Below, piece by piece: positions 13,776 through 23,022 of a DNA stretch of 31,034 nucleotides. The position numbers and the translations under genes were made by a program. The first letter of the stretch is position 1; each line of letters begins with the position of its first letter. The notes below the pieces were generated by a model that was given only the letters and a program-made list of their open reading frames with translations, had not been told where the DNA came from and searched no databases. Source of the stretch: an uncultured Bilophila sp. (lineage in GTDB: Bacteria; Desulfobacterota; Desulfovibrionia; Desulfovibrionales; Desulfovibrionaceae); assembly GCA_910585945.1 (NCBI GenBank), contig CAJUHZ010000028.1, forward strand, positions 1 through 31,034, read 5' to 3'.

Positions 13776-15813
13776 AAACCGGACCGTCCACGCACATGTA
13801 GTGCGCGCCGACCTTGCAGTGCCCGCATTTGCCCACGCCGCAGCGCATGTTTGTCTCCAGCGTGGTGTAAATGTCCGACGGCCTCATGCCAAGCCGCAGC
13901 AGATCGCGCGCCACGGCCTTGATGCGCCGTGCCGACGCGCAGACGATAGCCGAAGTTTTTCCCCACTCCAACCCGAGATCGGGCAAAAGATCGTTCACAT
14001 AGCCGATGTGCGCCCTCACCTTGTCCGTAGGGCGAGACAGCGCGTAATGCACTTCGACGTCGGCGTCCTCTTTCCAGCGCTCCAGATCTTCCTTCAGAAT
14101 AAGCCCGTCATACGTTGTGGCGCTGGCCATGACCACGATGCGGCCGAATTCCTGCCGGTTTTCAATGGCCCGGATGAGCGCGGCGCGCACCGGCGCAAGG
14201 CCGACGCCCGAACCTACAGCCAGCAGATCGCGTCCCTTCAGGGTTTCGTAGGGCAGAGGAACGCCGAACGGGCCGCGCAGACCGATCACGTCTCCAACCT
14301 TCAGCTTGTGCAGGGCGGCCGTCACCGTGCCGACTTTCTTGACGTAAAAGGTGAACCCGTCCCGCACACGGGCGCTGAATGGCACGGAAATGGCCGATTC
14401 TCCGACGCCGAACACGGTGAGCATGAAAAACTGTCCGCGCAATGCCGGCCGCCCCTGTTCGGGGCGATCCCTGCAGCTCACCGTGAACCGTCTGATGTCG
14501 CGCGCTTCCTCATGAATATCGGTGATCTCCGCGATCAGCGGCGTGTACATCCGGGGATCGAACAACCGCTCCTCGCGTGAGAAGTGGACCAGGGATGCGG
14601 CGTCGGGCAGGGGGGAAAGGCCGGCCGCGTCTTCGCCGTTCAGGCCGTTGACGAGCTTCACCATGTCGATGCCGGCCGGGCAGCAGGCCGTACACCGCCC
14701 GCAGCCGGTGCAGCCGGCATGACCGAAGCGCTCTTGAATGTACTTGAACTTGTCATGGATGCGGTAGCGCACGGCCGCGGCGCGCGAACGCGGGTTGTGC
14801 CGTTCCGCATTGCGGGTGAAGCTTACGGACTGGCAGGAATCCCAGACCCGCGTGCGCACGCCGGACCGGGGGCCGTCGCTTTCTTCCTCGGTGGTGAAGC
14901 AGGTGCAGGTGGGGCAGACGCGCGTGCATCCGGTGCAGCCGATACAGGCGGCGGCCGTTGTTTCCCATACCGGGTTGTTGAAGTGCGCGGCCAGCAGCGA
15001 CGGCAACGCCTCCGCATCCACCGAACGCGCAAGGGTGCGCCGTGCCGCGGCTTCCAGCGTTTCCCGCCGGGCGGCTCCCCTGCCTTCCACGTCGCGATGC
15101 AGCCAGGCCGTCACGTCGCCAAGCAGCACGCGGCCGCGCGCCGTGCCGACTTCCACCCAATAGCAGGTCTCGCCGCCCGCCGTGTCGGGAGTGAGCAGGA
15201 GATCATAGGTCATTTCCCCGGTCGTGCCGGTGAGGTTCGCGCCGGCAGGGGACGGCGCGAACGGCCCGGCGCCGAACGACGCGCAAAAGCACAGCGGTCC
15301 GGCTTTCAGACAGTTGACCGCGACGGTCAGAACGTGTTGACGGCGCGCATGGTAGTTGATGTCCGCATGTTCGCCAAGGAAGAAGCGATCCAGATAGCCA
15401 AGCCCCGCCACATCACAGGGGCGCACGCCGAACAGAAGGGTGTCTCCGGCCTGCCCGGCCGGGCGGGGTTCGCCGGTTGCCGTGCAGGTTTTTTCCCCGC
15501 CCCGCCAGCGGAAAAGCGTTTCCCGCTCGTTGAACACAAAGGATTTGGGCGAGAGGGAAACATTGACATATTCGTCCGGGGTCAGAAAGCGTTCTCCGCT
15601 GGCGTCCGGCGTTTCGTCCCGCTCTTCGCCGTGTCGCGTGGGGTGGGAGGTCATCGGATCTGTCTTCGCACCCGCCTGCCCTCCCGTCTGGCCGTCTGGC
15701 GGCCAGGAACGGAAGCGGACATTTCCGGGGACGCCCGCGGGCGCGAAGACCCTGTGGCGTTCCGCCCATCGCGTCAGAATGAAAGGCAGATCCGTCGCCC
15801 TGAATCGGTGCAT
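13735..15813 (-). CDS. Fused sulfhydrogenase beta/gamma-like (AsrA-AsrB-like) iron-sulfur flavoprotein
   Basis: A 692-aa protein that joins two parts usually made by separate genes. Residues 1-400 resemble HydB/AsrA: GVRPCDVAGLGYLDRFF at 129, then clusters CIGCTGCTRVCPTC (290-303) and CTGCGRCTACCP (368-379) for two [4Fe-4S]. Residues 425-692 resemble HydG/AsrB: an FAD domain (GVGESAISVPFS), an NAD(P) domain (VGSGVGLAPVRAAL) and a [2Fe-2S] site CGVGKCGHC. It should pass electrons between NAD(P)H and a partner enzyme. No hydrogenase alpha subunit or sulfite reductase AsrC is adjacent. ATG 15813 has AAAGGA six bases upstream and the usual N-terminal helix. It overlaps rsmE tail to tail. Confidence 0.88.
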   Translation of the reverse strand: MHRFRATDLPFILTRWAERHRVFAPAGVPGNVRFRSWPPDGQTGGQAGAKTDPMTSHPTRHGEERDETPDASGERFLTPDEYVNVSLSPKSFVFNERETLFRWRGGEKTCTATGEPRPAGQAGDTLLFGVRPCDVAGLGYLDRFFLGEHADINYHARRQHVLTVAVNCLKAGPLCFCASFGAGPFAPSPAGANLTGTTGEMTYDLLLTPDTAGGETCYWVEVGTARGRVLLGDVTAWLHRDVEGRGAARRETLEAAARRTLARSVDAEALPSLLAAHFNNPVWETTAAACIGCTGCTRVCPTCTCFTTEEESDGPRSGVRTRVWDSCQSVSFTRNAERHNPRSRAAAVRYRIHDKFKYIQERFGHAGCTGCGRCTACCPAGIDMVKLVNGLNGEDAAGLSPLPDAASLVHFSREERLFDPRMYTPLIAEITDIHEEARDIRRFTVSCRDRPEQGRPALRGQFFMLTVFGVGESAISVPFSARVRDGFTFYVKKVGTVTAALHKLKVGDVIGLRGPFGVPLPYETLKGRDLLAVGSGVGLAPVRAALIRAIENRQEFGRIVVMASATTYDGLILKEDLERWKEDADVEVHYALSRPTDKVRAHIGYVNDLLPDLGLEWGKTSAIVCASARRIKAVARDLLRLGMRPSDIYTTLETNMRCGVGKCGHCKVGAHYMCVDGPVFTYAEMLALPPEF

Positions 15814-15904
15814 GTGTTTTCCTTTATGAGAACTCTGGAAGATCGCATGTCATGCAAGCTTCCAACGCTGCTTTCATGGGGGTAAGCCCCTATTCCTCCG
15901 CTTT

Positions 15905-15936
15905 GCGCGGACGGCGTTTTCATGAGGACTGACCCT
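15905..15936 (+). repeat. R1 dispersed repeat, single right end (locus c)
   Basis: GCGCGGACGGCGTTTTCATG is followed by AGGACTGACCCT, matching the right end of the full R1 element (27660-27692). It lies between the divergent flavoprotein and ATPase genes, 27 bases before the MerR-type promoter. Confidence 0.7.
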
Positions 15937-15962
15937 GATGAGATCGCACCCTGAGATTTTTC

Positions 15963-15993
15963 TTGACCCTATAGGGACTATAGACCTTATTGT
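15963..15993 (+). promoter_or_regulatory. MerR-family-type promoter of the metal ATPase
   Basis: TTGACC and TATTGT are separated by 19 bases, the over-long spacer typical of ZntR/CadR/MerR targets. The spacer holds the dyad CTATAG-GGA-CTATAG. A metal-loaded MerR-type activator would be needed to realign the promoter. Such a regulator is not encoded in the window. Confidence 0.75.
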
Positions 15994-16104
15994 CTGCTCA
16001 TGAAAAGAAACCACCGCCTTCCCCATCCTACGCCACCCGATGGGGAAGATGCAAGGAGTCGACGGCGGGAGGCTTTCCGCAAAAATGTTTTCGGGAGGAA
16101 CACG

Positions 16105-18564
16105 ATGAGCGGCGATACTCTGGTCTTGTGCCCCTGTGGAGATTGTCACCCCGTGGGGTTCATATGCGAAAAGGCGCGGCAGCCCGGCAGGGAGCCTGCT
16201 TCGAACTGTCCGCAAGCGCCTGGAGATCATGAATGTCTTTCGGAAGCCCATGTCCACGCGGCCTGTCGCGATCACGATCATCATGCGCATGGGCAACATG
16301 CGCACGCCCATGCGGAGGGCGGCTGTTGCTGTCATGCCCATGCCGCCCCGCAGGAGATTGATGCCGCGACGCTGGGCGAAGCCTCGGCCACGCGGGCCAT
16401 ATACCGCATTGTGAATATGGATTGCCCAATGGAAGAGGCGCTCATCAGAAAAAAGCTCGCCACGGTTCCCGGCATAACCAGGCTCACGTTCAACCTCATG
16501 CAGCGCGTGCTCACGGTCGATCATGAGCTTTCGTCCACGGCGTCTATCGAGGCGGCGCTGAAAGCCATTGACATGACGCCGGAGCCGCTTGCCGCGCCAG
16601 GGTGTTCGGCGGCGTTTTCCGCAAGAGGGGCTGGCGGCGTCCCTGCTCCCGAAATCCCCTGGAAGAAACTGACTGCCGCCGGAATGTTCGCCGCCCTGTC
16701 GGAAGTGTTTGAGTTGATCCGCGAGTGGGGAGTCGCCCCCTTCGGTCCTGACATGCCCGCATGGACCTTCGGCGCTTCTCCGGCGCTGGAGCATCTGCCG
16801 CTGCTGTTCGCCCTCATCGCCATCGCGCTGGGCGGCCTGGTCACCTACAGAAAGGGCTGGCTGGCCATTTCCAACGGTAACCTGAACATCAACGCGCTCA
16901 TGTCCGTCGCCGTGACAGGCGCTGTCCTGATCGGGCAGTATCCGGAAGCGGCCATGGTCATGGTGCTGTTCAACCTGTCGGAAGCCATTGAAGCCAGGGC
17001 CTTGGACCGGGCGCGCAACGCCATCAGGGATCTGCTCGCTCTTGCGCCGGATACCGTCACGGTCTTGCAGCGGGATGGAACATGGAAGGAGACTGATATT
17101 CGGGAAGTGCCCGTCGGCAGTCGCGTGCGCGTAAGACCGGGCGAGAAGATCGGCCTGGACGGCGCTGTGGTCTCCGGCAGCTCAATGGTCAATCAGGCCC
17201 CCATTACCGGCGAGAGCATGCCTGTGGAAAAAACGGAGGGGAGCCTCGTCTATGCCGGCTCCATCAATGAATCCGGATCGTTCGAGTTTGACGTGACCGC
17301 CGCGGCCACGGACTCCACGCTTGCCCGCATCATTCATGCCGTGGAAGAAGCGCAGGGAAGCCGCGCCCCCATGCAGCGCCTTGTGGACGCTTTCGCCCGG
17401 TACTACACGCCCGCTGTTTTTCTTGTTTCCGTTCTGGCCGCGCTTGTTCCGCCGCTCCTTCTGGGGGGCGCATGGCGAGATTCCATCTATACCGCGCTTG
17501 TCGTGCTGGTTATCGGCTGCCCGTGCGCTCTCGTCATTTCCACTCCGGTCAGCATCGTCAGCGGCATGGCGGCGGCGACCCGCTCCGGCATCCTGATCAA
17601 GGGCGGGATGTTTCTGGAGCAGGGGCGGCTTCTCAAGTGGCTGGCACTGGACAAGACCGGCACCATCACCCACGGCAGACCCTGCCAGACCGACGCCATC
17701 CGGGTAGGGACTCTGGATGAGGACCGCATCGTCTCCCTTGCCGCCAGCCTTGCCGCCCGTTCCGACCATCCCGTGTCCGGAGCCATTGCCCGGGCCGCGG
17801 CGGAAGCCGGCATTCCTCTGCAGGAGGTGGAAGATTTTGCGGCGCTTCCCGGCCAGGGCGTCAGCGGCGTGGTTGACGGGCAAATATGGCGTCTGGGCAA
17901 TCACAGGATGGTGGAAAACCTGAACAAATGTTCGGAAAAGCTCGAAGAACAGATGTTCAGCCTTGAACGGCAGGGGAAGACAGTCGTCGCTCTGGTTGGC
18001 GAATCCGGAGTGCAGGGGGTGTTCGCCGTGGCCGACACGATCAGGGACAGCAGCATCGAAGCCATTCGGGAACTGAAAAGGCTCGGCGTGAAAACCGTCA
18101 TGCTGACCGGGGACAATGAGCACACCGCGGCTGTCATCGCCAGGCAGGCGGGCGTGGATGATTTCCGGGCCAATCTGCTCCCGGAAGACAAGCTTTCCGC
18201 CATTGAGCGGCTCGAACAGACCGGCGGAAACGTCGGTATGGTCGGTGACGGAATCAATGACGCCCCGGCGCTGGCAAAAGCTGATATCGGCTTTGCAATG
18301 GCGGGCGAGGGTACCGACACCGCCATTGAAACCGCCGATGTCGCCCTCATGGACGACGATTTGCGGAAAATTCCCCGTTTCATCAGCCTGTCCAGATCGA
18401 CATACGCCATTCTGGTGCAGAACATCACTCTGGCGCTTGGCGTCAAGGCGCTTTTCTTCGCTTTGACCTTTACCGGAAACGCCACCATGTGGATGGCCGT
18501 TTTTGCCGACGTGGGCACGGCGCTTCTGGTTGTCGCCAACGGACTGCGGGCGATGCGGAAGTAG
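16105..18564 (+). CDS. zntA: P1B-type ATPase exporting Zn/Cd/Pb
   Basis: An 819-aa inner-membrane pump that exports soft divalent metals by ATP hydrolysis. The N-terminus is rich in Cys and His (residues 9-82, with HGQHAHAHAEGGCCCHAHAA). An HMA domain follows with MDCPMEE at 105. The core has TGES (368), the metal-site CPC (472-474), the phosphorylated D516 in DKTGT, SDHPVSGAI and GDGINDAP (714). The last helices carry VKALFFAL and FADVGTALL, as in the P1B-2 Zn/Cd/Pb group. GGGAGGA stands before ATG 16105. An in-frame ATG at 16000 falls exactly at the expected transcription start and would give a 35-residue Arg-rich extension if read without a leader. CadA is an alternative name. Confidence 0.92.
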   Translation: MSGDTLVLCPCGDCHPVGFICEKARQPGREPASNCPQAPGDHECLSEAHVHAACRDHDHHAHGQHAHAHAEGGCCCHAHAAPQEIDAATLGEASATRAIYRIVNMDCPMEEALIRKKLATVPGITRLTFNLMQRVLTVDHELSSTASIEAALKAIDMTPEPLAAPGCSAAFSARGAGGVPAPEIPWKKLTAAGMFAALSEVFELIREWGVAPFGPDMPAWTFGASPALEHLPLLFALIAIALGGLVTYRKGWLAISNGNLNINALMSVAVTGAVLIGQYPEAAMVMVLFNLSEAIEARALDRARNAIRDLLALAPDTVTVLQRDGTWKETDIREVPVGSRVRVRPGEKIGLDGAVVSGSSMVNQAPITGESMPVEKTEGSLVYAGSINESGSFEFDVTAAATDSTLARIIHAVEEAQGSRAPMQRLVDAFARYYTPAVFLVSVLAALVPPLLLGGAWRDSIYTALVVLVIGCPCALVISTPVSIVSGMAAATRSGILIKGGMFLEQGRLLKWLALDKTGTITHGRPCQTDAIRVGTLDEDRIVSLAASLAARSDHPVSGAIARAAAEAGIPLQEVEDFAALPGQGVSGVVDGQIWRLGNHRMVENLNKCSEKLEEQMFSLERQGKTVVALVGESGVQGVFAVADTIRDSSIEAIRELKRLGVKTVMLTGDNEHTAAVIARQAGVDDFRANLLPEDKLSAIERLEQTGGNVGMVGDGINDAPALAKADIGFAMAGEGTDTAIETADVALMDDDLRKIPRFISLSRSTYAILVQNITLALGVKALFFALTFTGNATMWMAVFADVGTALLVVANGLRAMRK

Positions 18565-18577
18565 AAGCTGTCTCACC

Positions 18578-18611
18578 GTGGCAGAAGTCATTTACAAATG
18601 GCTTCTGCCAC
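18578..18611. terminator. Long hairpin between convergent ATPase and GNAT genes
   Basis: GTGGCAGAAGTCATTT and AAATGGCTTCTGCCAC form a 16-bp stem with one T-G pair and a two-base loop. It lies 13 bases after the ATPase stop. There is no T run, so it may act as a bidirectional stop or protect RNA ends. Confidence 0.55.
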
Positions 18612-18687
18612 ATGCCGGATACCGAGTGGAATTGTTGCAGGCATTTTTTGATCAGCTTTGGGAGAATGACGGCAATGTTTGGCCGCA

Positions 18688-19089
18688 TCAGTCGGGGTAG
18701 ACGAAGCATACCACGGGTATGCCGCCGTGGGTTGTCGTGCCGTTCGCATGAAAGCGGCACTTGCGAAATGTCGCCAGCGAAGCCTGATTGTCCGCCTTGA
18801 CGAGGGCATGAATGCGCTGAACTCCGGTCTCTTCCAGGACAGTCCGACATGCCGCCAGAAGCATTGCTGTTGCAATGCCTTGTTGACGATATTGAGGATG
18901 CACGGCCAGGGAAACCACAACATCAGGAACACCCGGCCGCCACGGGCCTGAATCCCTGTTCTGAAAACGCACATAGCCGCACGGTTCACCGTTGCGAGAG
19001 GCCATGTAAAACGGCACTCCTTCAGAAAGGCGTTTTGCAAACCAACGGCAATGCGTGTTCCAGTCCACAGGATCGCTCTGGAATGACAT
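18688..19089 (-). CDS. GNAT-family N-acetyltransferase, start uncertain
   Basis: Transfers an acetyl group from acetyl-CoA to an unknown amine. The acetyl-CoA site is VVSLAVHPQYRQQGIATAML, followed by RIHALVKADNQASLATFRKCRF. The layout resembles acetyltransferases acting on amino sugars such as PseH, an inference. The first ATG (19089) gives 133 residues, but the family-like sequence continues upstream in the same frame (LTLRHATPEDREFIFCLVND, up to about 19164), where no ATG, GTG or TTG exists before a TGA. A CTG at 19164 after AGAGAGAGAA is possible. Otherwise the gene has lost its start. Confidence 0.8.
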   Translation of the reverse strand: MSFQSDPVDWNTHCRWFAKRLSEGVPFYMASRNGEPCGYVRFQNRDSGPWRPGVPDVVVSLAVHPQYRQQGIATAMLLAACRTVLEETGVQRIHALVKADNQASLATFRKCRFHANGTTTHGGIPVVCFVYPD

Positions 19090-19329
19090 GGCTCTGACCT
19101 GCTTGTCATTGACAAGACAAAAAATAAATTCTCTATCCTCGGGCGTCGCATGACGCAGCGTCAGTTCTCTCTCTAGAAGGATGTATTGTTGCTGTCAGCA
19201 TATGATGCCCTTGTACAAGGTGATAGGAAAAATTTTTGAATCCGGTTATACTGTTTTGCTGCATGTTCACTTGTGTTTCTGACGCGTCTTCAGAGTATGC
19301 AGAGGTGTCCGGAGAGCGATGACGCTCCC

Positions 19330-21465
19330 TCAGGCGCGCGCTTCCTCCACGGCCACGGCAGTCATCTTGAGCGCCGGAATGCCCGCTACAGGATCGACGC
19401 GATCGTGGCTGGTCAGCACGTTGGCCGCACTCTCGGCAAAGTGAAACGGCAGGAAGACCACGCCGGGCAAAATTTCCGGCGTGACGTGCAGCCGGGCGAC
19501 GACGCTGCCGCGGCGCGAGCGGATGCTCACCTTCCAGTCGTTCCTGAGACCGAGCCGGGCCGCGTCGTCCGGGTGCATTTCCAGAAACGCCTCGGGCGCT
19601 TCCCGCTGGAGCGCCCAGGAGCGGCGGGTCATGGTGCCTGTGTGGTAGTGGGTCGGCAGGCGGCCGGTGATCAGCGTGAAGGGGTAGTCGGCGTCCGGCC
19701 TTTCCCCCATATCCGCCATGTCCGGACCCGGCTGTTCGCAAGCGCCTCCGTTCACGTCCCCCCGCCCGGGGCAAGCGCCTTCCGCCACGTCGAACCTGTT
19801 CACGGTGAACAGGCCGCGCCCGCGGGAAAAGGTCTGCACATGCAGAATGGGCGTGCCGGGGTGTTCTTCATCCGGGCAGGGCCAGCACAGTCCGTCATGG
19901 GCGGCAAGCCGGGCGTAGCTCATGCCCGCATACGCCGGGTTGGCCTTGCGGATTTCGGCAAAGACAGCCTCCGGCGAGGCGTAGTCGGGCGCGTCCGCCG
20001 TGCCCGCAGGGCGCATGATCCGCATGAGATCGACAAGGATGCGCCAGTCGGGCCGCGTGCCGGGCAGGGGGGGCAATGCCTCGTTGACCAGTTGCACCCG
20101 GCGTTCCGTGTTGGTGAAGGTTCCCTGTTTTTCCAGATAGCTGGACGCCGGGAGCACCACGTCGGCAAGCTCGGCCGTTGGCGTGAGAAAGAGATCCTGC
20201 ACCAGCAGGAAATCAAGCCGGCGGAATCCTTCCGCGACGCTTTGGGTGTCCGGGTCGGACTGAAGCGGATTTTCCCCGATGACGTAGGCGGCGCGAATGC
20301 TCCCGTCGCGCATGCCGGACGTGATTTCGGTAAGCCGGCGCCCGACGCTGTTGGCGAAGTTTCCCCACAGGGGCGTGAAGCGCGCGCGGGCTTCTTCGCT
20401 CCCGGCGCGGACATAACCGGGCAGGGTTTCGGGCAGTGCGCCCATGTCGCAGGCGCCCTGCACGTTGTTCTGGCCGCGCAGGGGGTTGAGTCCGGTGGAG
20501 GGCCGCCCCACCATGCCGCAGAGCATGGCCAGGTTGGCGAGGGCCGCGCAGGTGCGCGTTCCGGTGACGTGTTGCGTCACGCCCATGCAGTAGAGAATAC
20601 TGGAGGCCGGCCCGGCCGCGTACAGGCGAGCGGCCCGGCGGATGGCGGCGGGGTCAAGGCCCGTGAGCCGCGCGGCCCATTCGGGAGTGCAGTCATGGAT
20701 CGAGGCGCGCAGGGCGTCGACGTTTTCCGTGCGCGCGGCGATGAAGGCGCGATCTTCCAGCCCTTCCCGCAGGATCACATGCAGCATGGCGTTGATCAGG
20801 GCAAGGTTGGCGCCGGGGCGCACGGCCAGATGCTCGTCGGCCAGGGCGGCCACGGGCGTTGTGCGCGGATCGGCAACAATCAGGCGCGCGCCGTGGTTCT
20901 GTTTGGCGTCGATCACCCGCGCGTACGCCAGGGGATGTTGCGCCGAGGTGTTGGAACCCAGAATGAAAATGACGTTTGCGGAACGGATCTCCTCAATACT
21001 GTTCGTCGAAGCGCCGGAACCAAAGGCTGTGGCCAGACCGGCCACGGTGGGGCTGTGTCAGAGCCGGGCGCAGTGATCGATGTGCGGCGAACCGATCACG
21101 GCGCGGGCGAAGCGGGCGGCCAGATAATTTTCCTCATTGGTGCAGCGGGCGGAACTGAGCAGGGCGAAACTTTCCGGCCCGTGCTCCGCCAGCGTGCGTC
21201 CGAGGCGCTCGCGGATGAAGGCGTAGGCTTCGTCCCAGCCGGCTTCACGCAGGGGCGCGCCCCTGTCCTCGCGCAGCAGGGGTGAGGTCAGACGGTCGGG
21301 ATGCCGCACGAAGCCGTGCCCCTGCCATCCCTTGGCGCAGAGCATTCCCCGGCTGACGGGATGATCCGGTTTGGGGCGCACCCCCACGATGCGGTCGCCT
21401 TCCGTCGTCAGATAGAAATTGCAGCCGCACCCGCAGTACCCGCACGTTGTGAGGGTTTCTTTCAT
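19330..21465 (-). CDS. fdhF: Formate dehydrogenase H-type, selenoprotein
   Basis: A 711-aa molybdopterin enzyme that oxidises formate to CO2 (or the reverse), close in length to E. coli FdhF (715). An in-frame TGA at 21058-21060 is read as selenocysteine, residue 136: the sequence is NPHIDHCARL-like before it and HSPTVAGL after it, exactly as around Sec140 of FdhF. A bacterial SECIS hairpin follows. The N-terminus carries one [4Fe-4S] site (C8, C11, C15, C43) with a lysine at 45 between cluster and cofactor. There is no twin-arginine signal, so it is cytoplasmic. ATG 21465 has GGGGAAG six bases upstream. No electron-transfer subunit gene is adjacent. Confidence 0.93.
21025..21060 (-). promoter_or_regulatory. 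Sec UGA codon and bacterial SECIS hairpin
   Basis: On the minus strand TGA (21060-21058) is followed after 12 bases by GTGGCC-GGTCT-GGCCAC, a perfect 6-bp stem (21045-21029). The loop GGTCT is the same as in the E. coli fdhF SECIS, which binds SelB. The stem-loop lies inside the coding sequence, as usual for bacteria. Confidence 0.85.
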
Positions 21466-21519
21466 CTTCGCTTCCCCTTGCCGTCTTGAAAGCTGCAAAA
21501 CCGCCGGCGTTTTCACGGG

Positions 21520-21544
21520 CGGCGTTTGAATGCGGCCTGACCCT
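21520..21544 (+). repeat. R1 dispersed repeat, degenerate right end (locus d)
   Basis: CGGCGTTTGAATGCGGCCTG and ACCCT match the R1 right end at about 22 of 25 bases. It lies upstream of fdhF, between two divergent genes. The rest of 21466-21753 shows no gene. Confidence 0.5.
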
Positions 21545-21753
21545 AACGCGAAGCCCTCCTTTTCGGCAAGGCCCGGTTTCTGTGGAACCGGCTGGAACCA
21601 TTCGGGGCTGGCGGGGGCGGTTGCGGCGGTCATGCGCGCCGGGAGACGAACTCGTGCTGAGCGTGGGGTTTGACGCGGGGCGGGCGGCAACGTAAGAGGA
21701 CGGGGATACGCCGGTTGCGAGGCCTGTCTGGCCGCCAGCCACGAGGAGATGCC

Positions 21754-22380
21754 ATGCCTTCCGCGGATATCCTGAGCGCGTTTTTCGCCACAGCCCTGCT
21801 CATGGCGCTTGTGCCCGGCCCGGACAATCTTTTTGTGCTCACGCAGTCGGCAGTGTACGGCGCGCGGGCCGGCTTCGCCACCACCTTCGGGCTGATCACC
21901 GGCCTGTGCGCCCATACCGCCGCCGTGACGCTGGGGGTGGCCGCTCTTTTTCGCGCTTCGGAGGCGGCCTTTCTCGGACTCAAAATCGTGGGCGCGCTCT
22001 ATCTGCTGCATCTTGCCCGGCTTTCCTTCCGCAGCGGGGCGTCAAGCGCGTCTCTGGAGCGGAGCCGCTTTCCCGGCTTTCTTGCCCTGTACCGCCGGGG
22101 CGTGATCATGAATATCACCAATCCGAAAGTCTCGCTGTTTTTTCTCGCCTTTCTTCCGCAGTTTGCCGATCCGGGCCGGGGCAACCTCTCCGCGCAGATC
22201 ATTCTTTTCGGCGCGCTGTTCCAGTGCGCCACGCTTCTTGTTTTTGGCGGAGTGGCGCTTCTTGGCGGCAAGCTTGCGATATGGTTCAATAAATCTGTAC
22301 GGGGGCAGATTCTTCTCAACCGCGCGGCCGGCTGTGTCTTCGTGGCGCTGGCTGTTGCCCTCGCGTTCACGGGGCGCTGA
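21754..22380 (+). CDS. LysE/RhtB-family amino acid exporter
   Basis: A 208-aa inner-membrane protein with about six hydrophobic segments. The N-terminal motif LMALVPGPDNLFVLTQSAVYG and the middle MNITNPKVSLFFLAFLPQF are typical of the LysE/RhtB family, which export amino acids such as lysine, homoserine or threonine. The substrate cannot be told from the sequence. The start at ATG 21754 has GAGGAG six bases upstream; the open frame upstream is not hydrophobic. Confidence 0.9.
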   Translation: MPSADILSAFFATALLMALVPGPDNLFVLTQSAVYGARAGFATTFGLITGLCAHTAAVTLGVAALFRASEAAFLGLKIVGALYLLHLARLSFRSGASSASLERSRFPGFLALYRRGVIMNITNPKVSLFFLAFLPQFADPGRGNLSAQIILFGALFQCATLLVFGGVALLGGKLAIWFNKSVRGQILLNRAAGCVFVALAVALAFTGR

Positions 22381-22463
22381 CCATGCGCGCCCGCATGGCC
22401 CCCGGGGCGGCTGTTCCGGGAAAAAAAGCCCGAACCGGTCCGAATAAAAGCACTTTATACCTC

Positions 22464-22492
22464 TAGACAAGCTCTTGAGTATTTCATAGATA
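22464..22492 (+). promoter_or_regulatory. Possible promoter of the 140-aa gene
   Basis: TAGACA, 17 bases, TAGATA, in a locally AT-rich gap. An overlapping TTGAGT-N15-TATATA is also possible. Confidence 0.3.
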
Positions 22493-22543
22493 TGGTATAT
22501 ATGGAGAAGAAAGCGGAAGCCTTCATCCTTTGAGGAGACTGAC

Positions 22544-22966
22544 ATGCCCCAGGTCGCCGCGCGAATAAGCGAGCAACAAGAGCGCTGGCTCAAAGACTAT
22601 TTCCGTACCAAAAGCGCGGGAGCCGAGTTCATTCTGCCTTGGGCCGTCGATACGTTTTTTCGAGCCATTACGAGCATCAAAAGCATTTTTTCCAGCGCCG
22701 AACTGAAGACCATCATTGAAGCCCACAAGGATCTCCGGCTGTTGCCGGATCACACCCGGCTTTCCTATCTGCTTTTGCGCGTGGCGGATCTTTGCGATGT
22801 TTCGGGCATTCACAACCAGTACGGGGTCAGCCGGTCCAGCCTGGAAGCCAAGCTGAAGCGTCTGGACGATACGCAGGCCACGGCGCTGATGGTATGGGCC
22901 TCGGCCTTCTGGGTCAGCCGCAACTGTTCGGCCGAAAGCCTCGACGAATACATCAAATCCTATTAA
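22544..22966 (+). CDS. Unknown 140-aa protein, maybe DNA-binding
   Basis: I do not recognise a family with confidence. The first residues, PQVAARISEQQERWLKDYF, resemble the strand-helix start of ribbon-helix-helix proteins. The rest is helical (SSAELKTIIEAHKDLRLL, LSYLLLRVADLCDVSG), with two cysteines. GAGGAG lies seven bases before ATG 22544. It stands alone between two + strand genes, with its own possible promoter. Confidence 0.75.
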   Translation: MPQVAARISEQQERWLKDYFRTKSAGAEFILPWAVDTFFRAITSIKSIFSSAELKTIIEAHKDLRLLPDHTRLSYLLLRVADLCDVSGIHNQYGVSRSSLEAKLKRLDDTQATALMVWASAFWVSRNCSAESLDEYIKSY

Positions 22967-23022
22967 CCGCGGCGCCCCCGCCTTTGCCGCACAGCGCCGC
23001 GCGCGGCAAGGATCTTCACGGA

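Noticed and set aside
21058..21060. Nonsense mutation splitting the formate dehydrogenase
   Set aside because: The TGA is at the exact position of the selenocysteine of FdhF, with a matching SECIS loop; the gene is intact.
19273..21285. Plus-strand open frame of 670 codons over fdhF
   Set aside because: It is the antisense shadow of a well-supported formate dehydrogenase.
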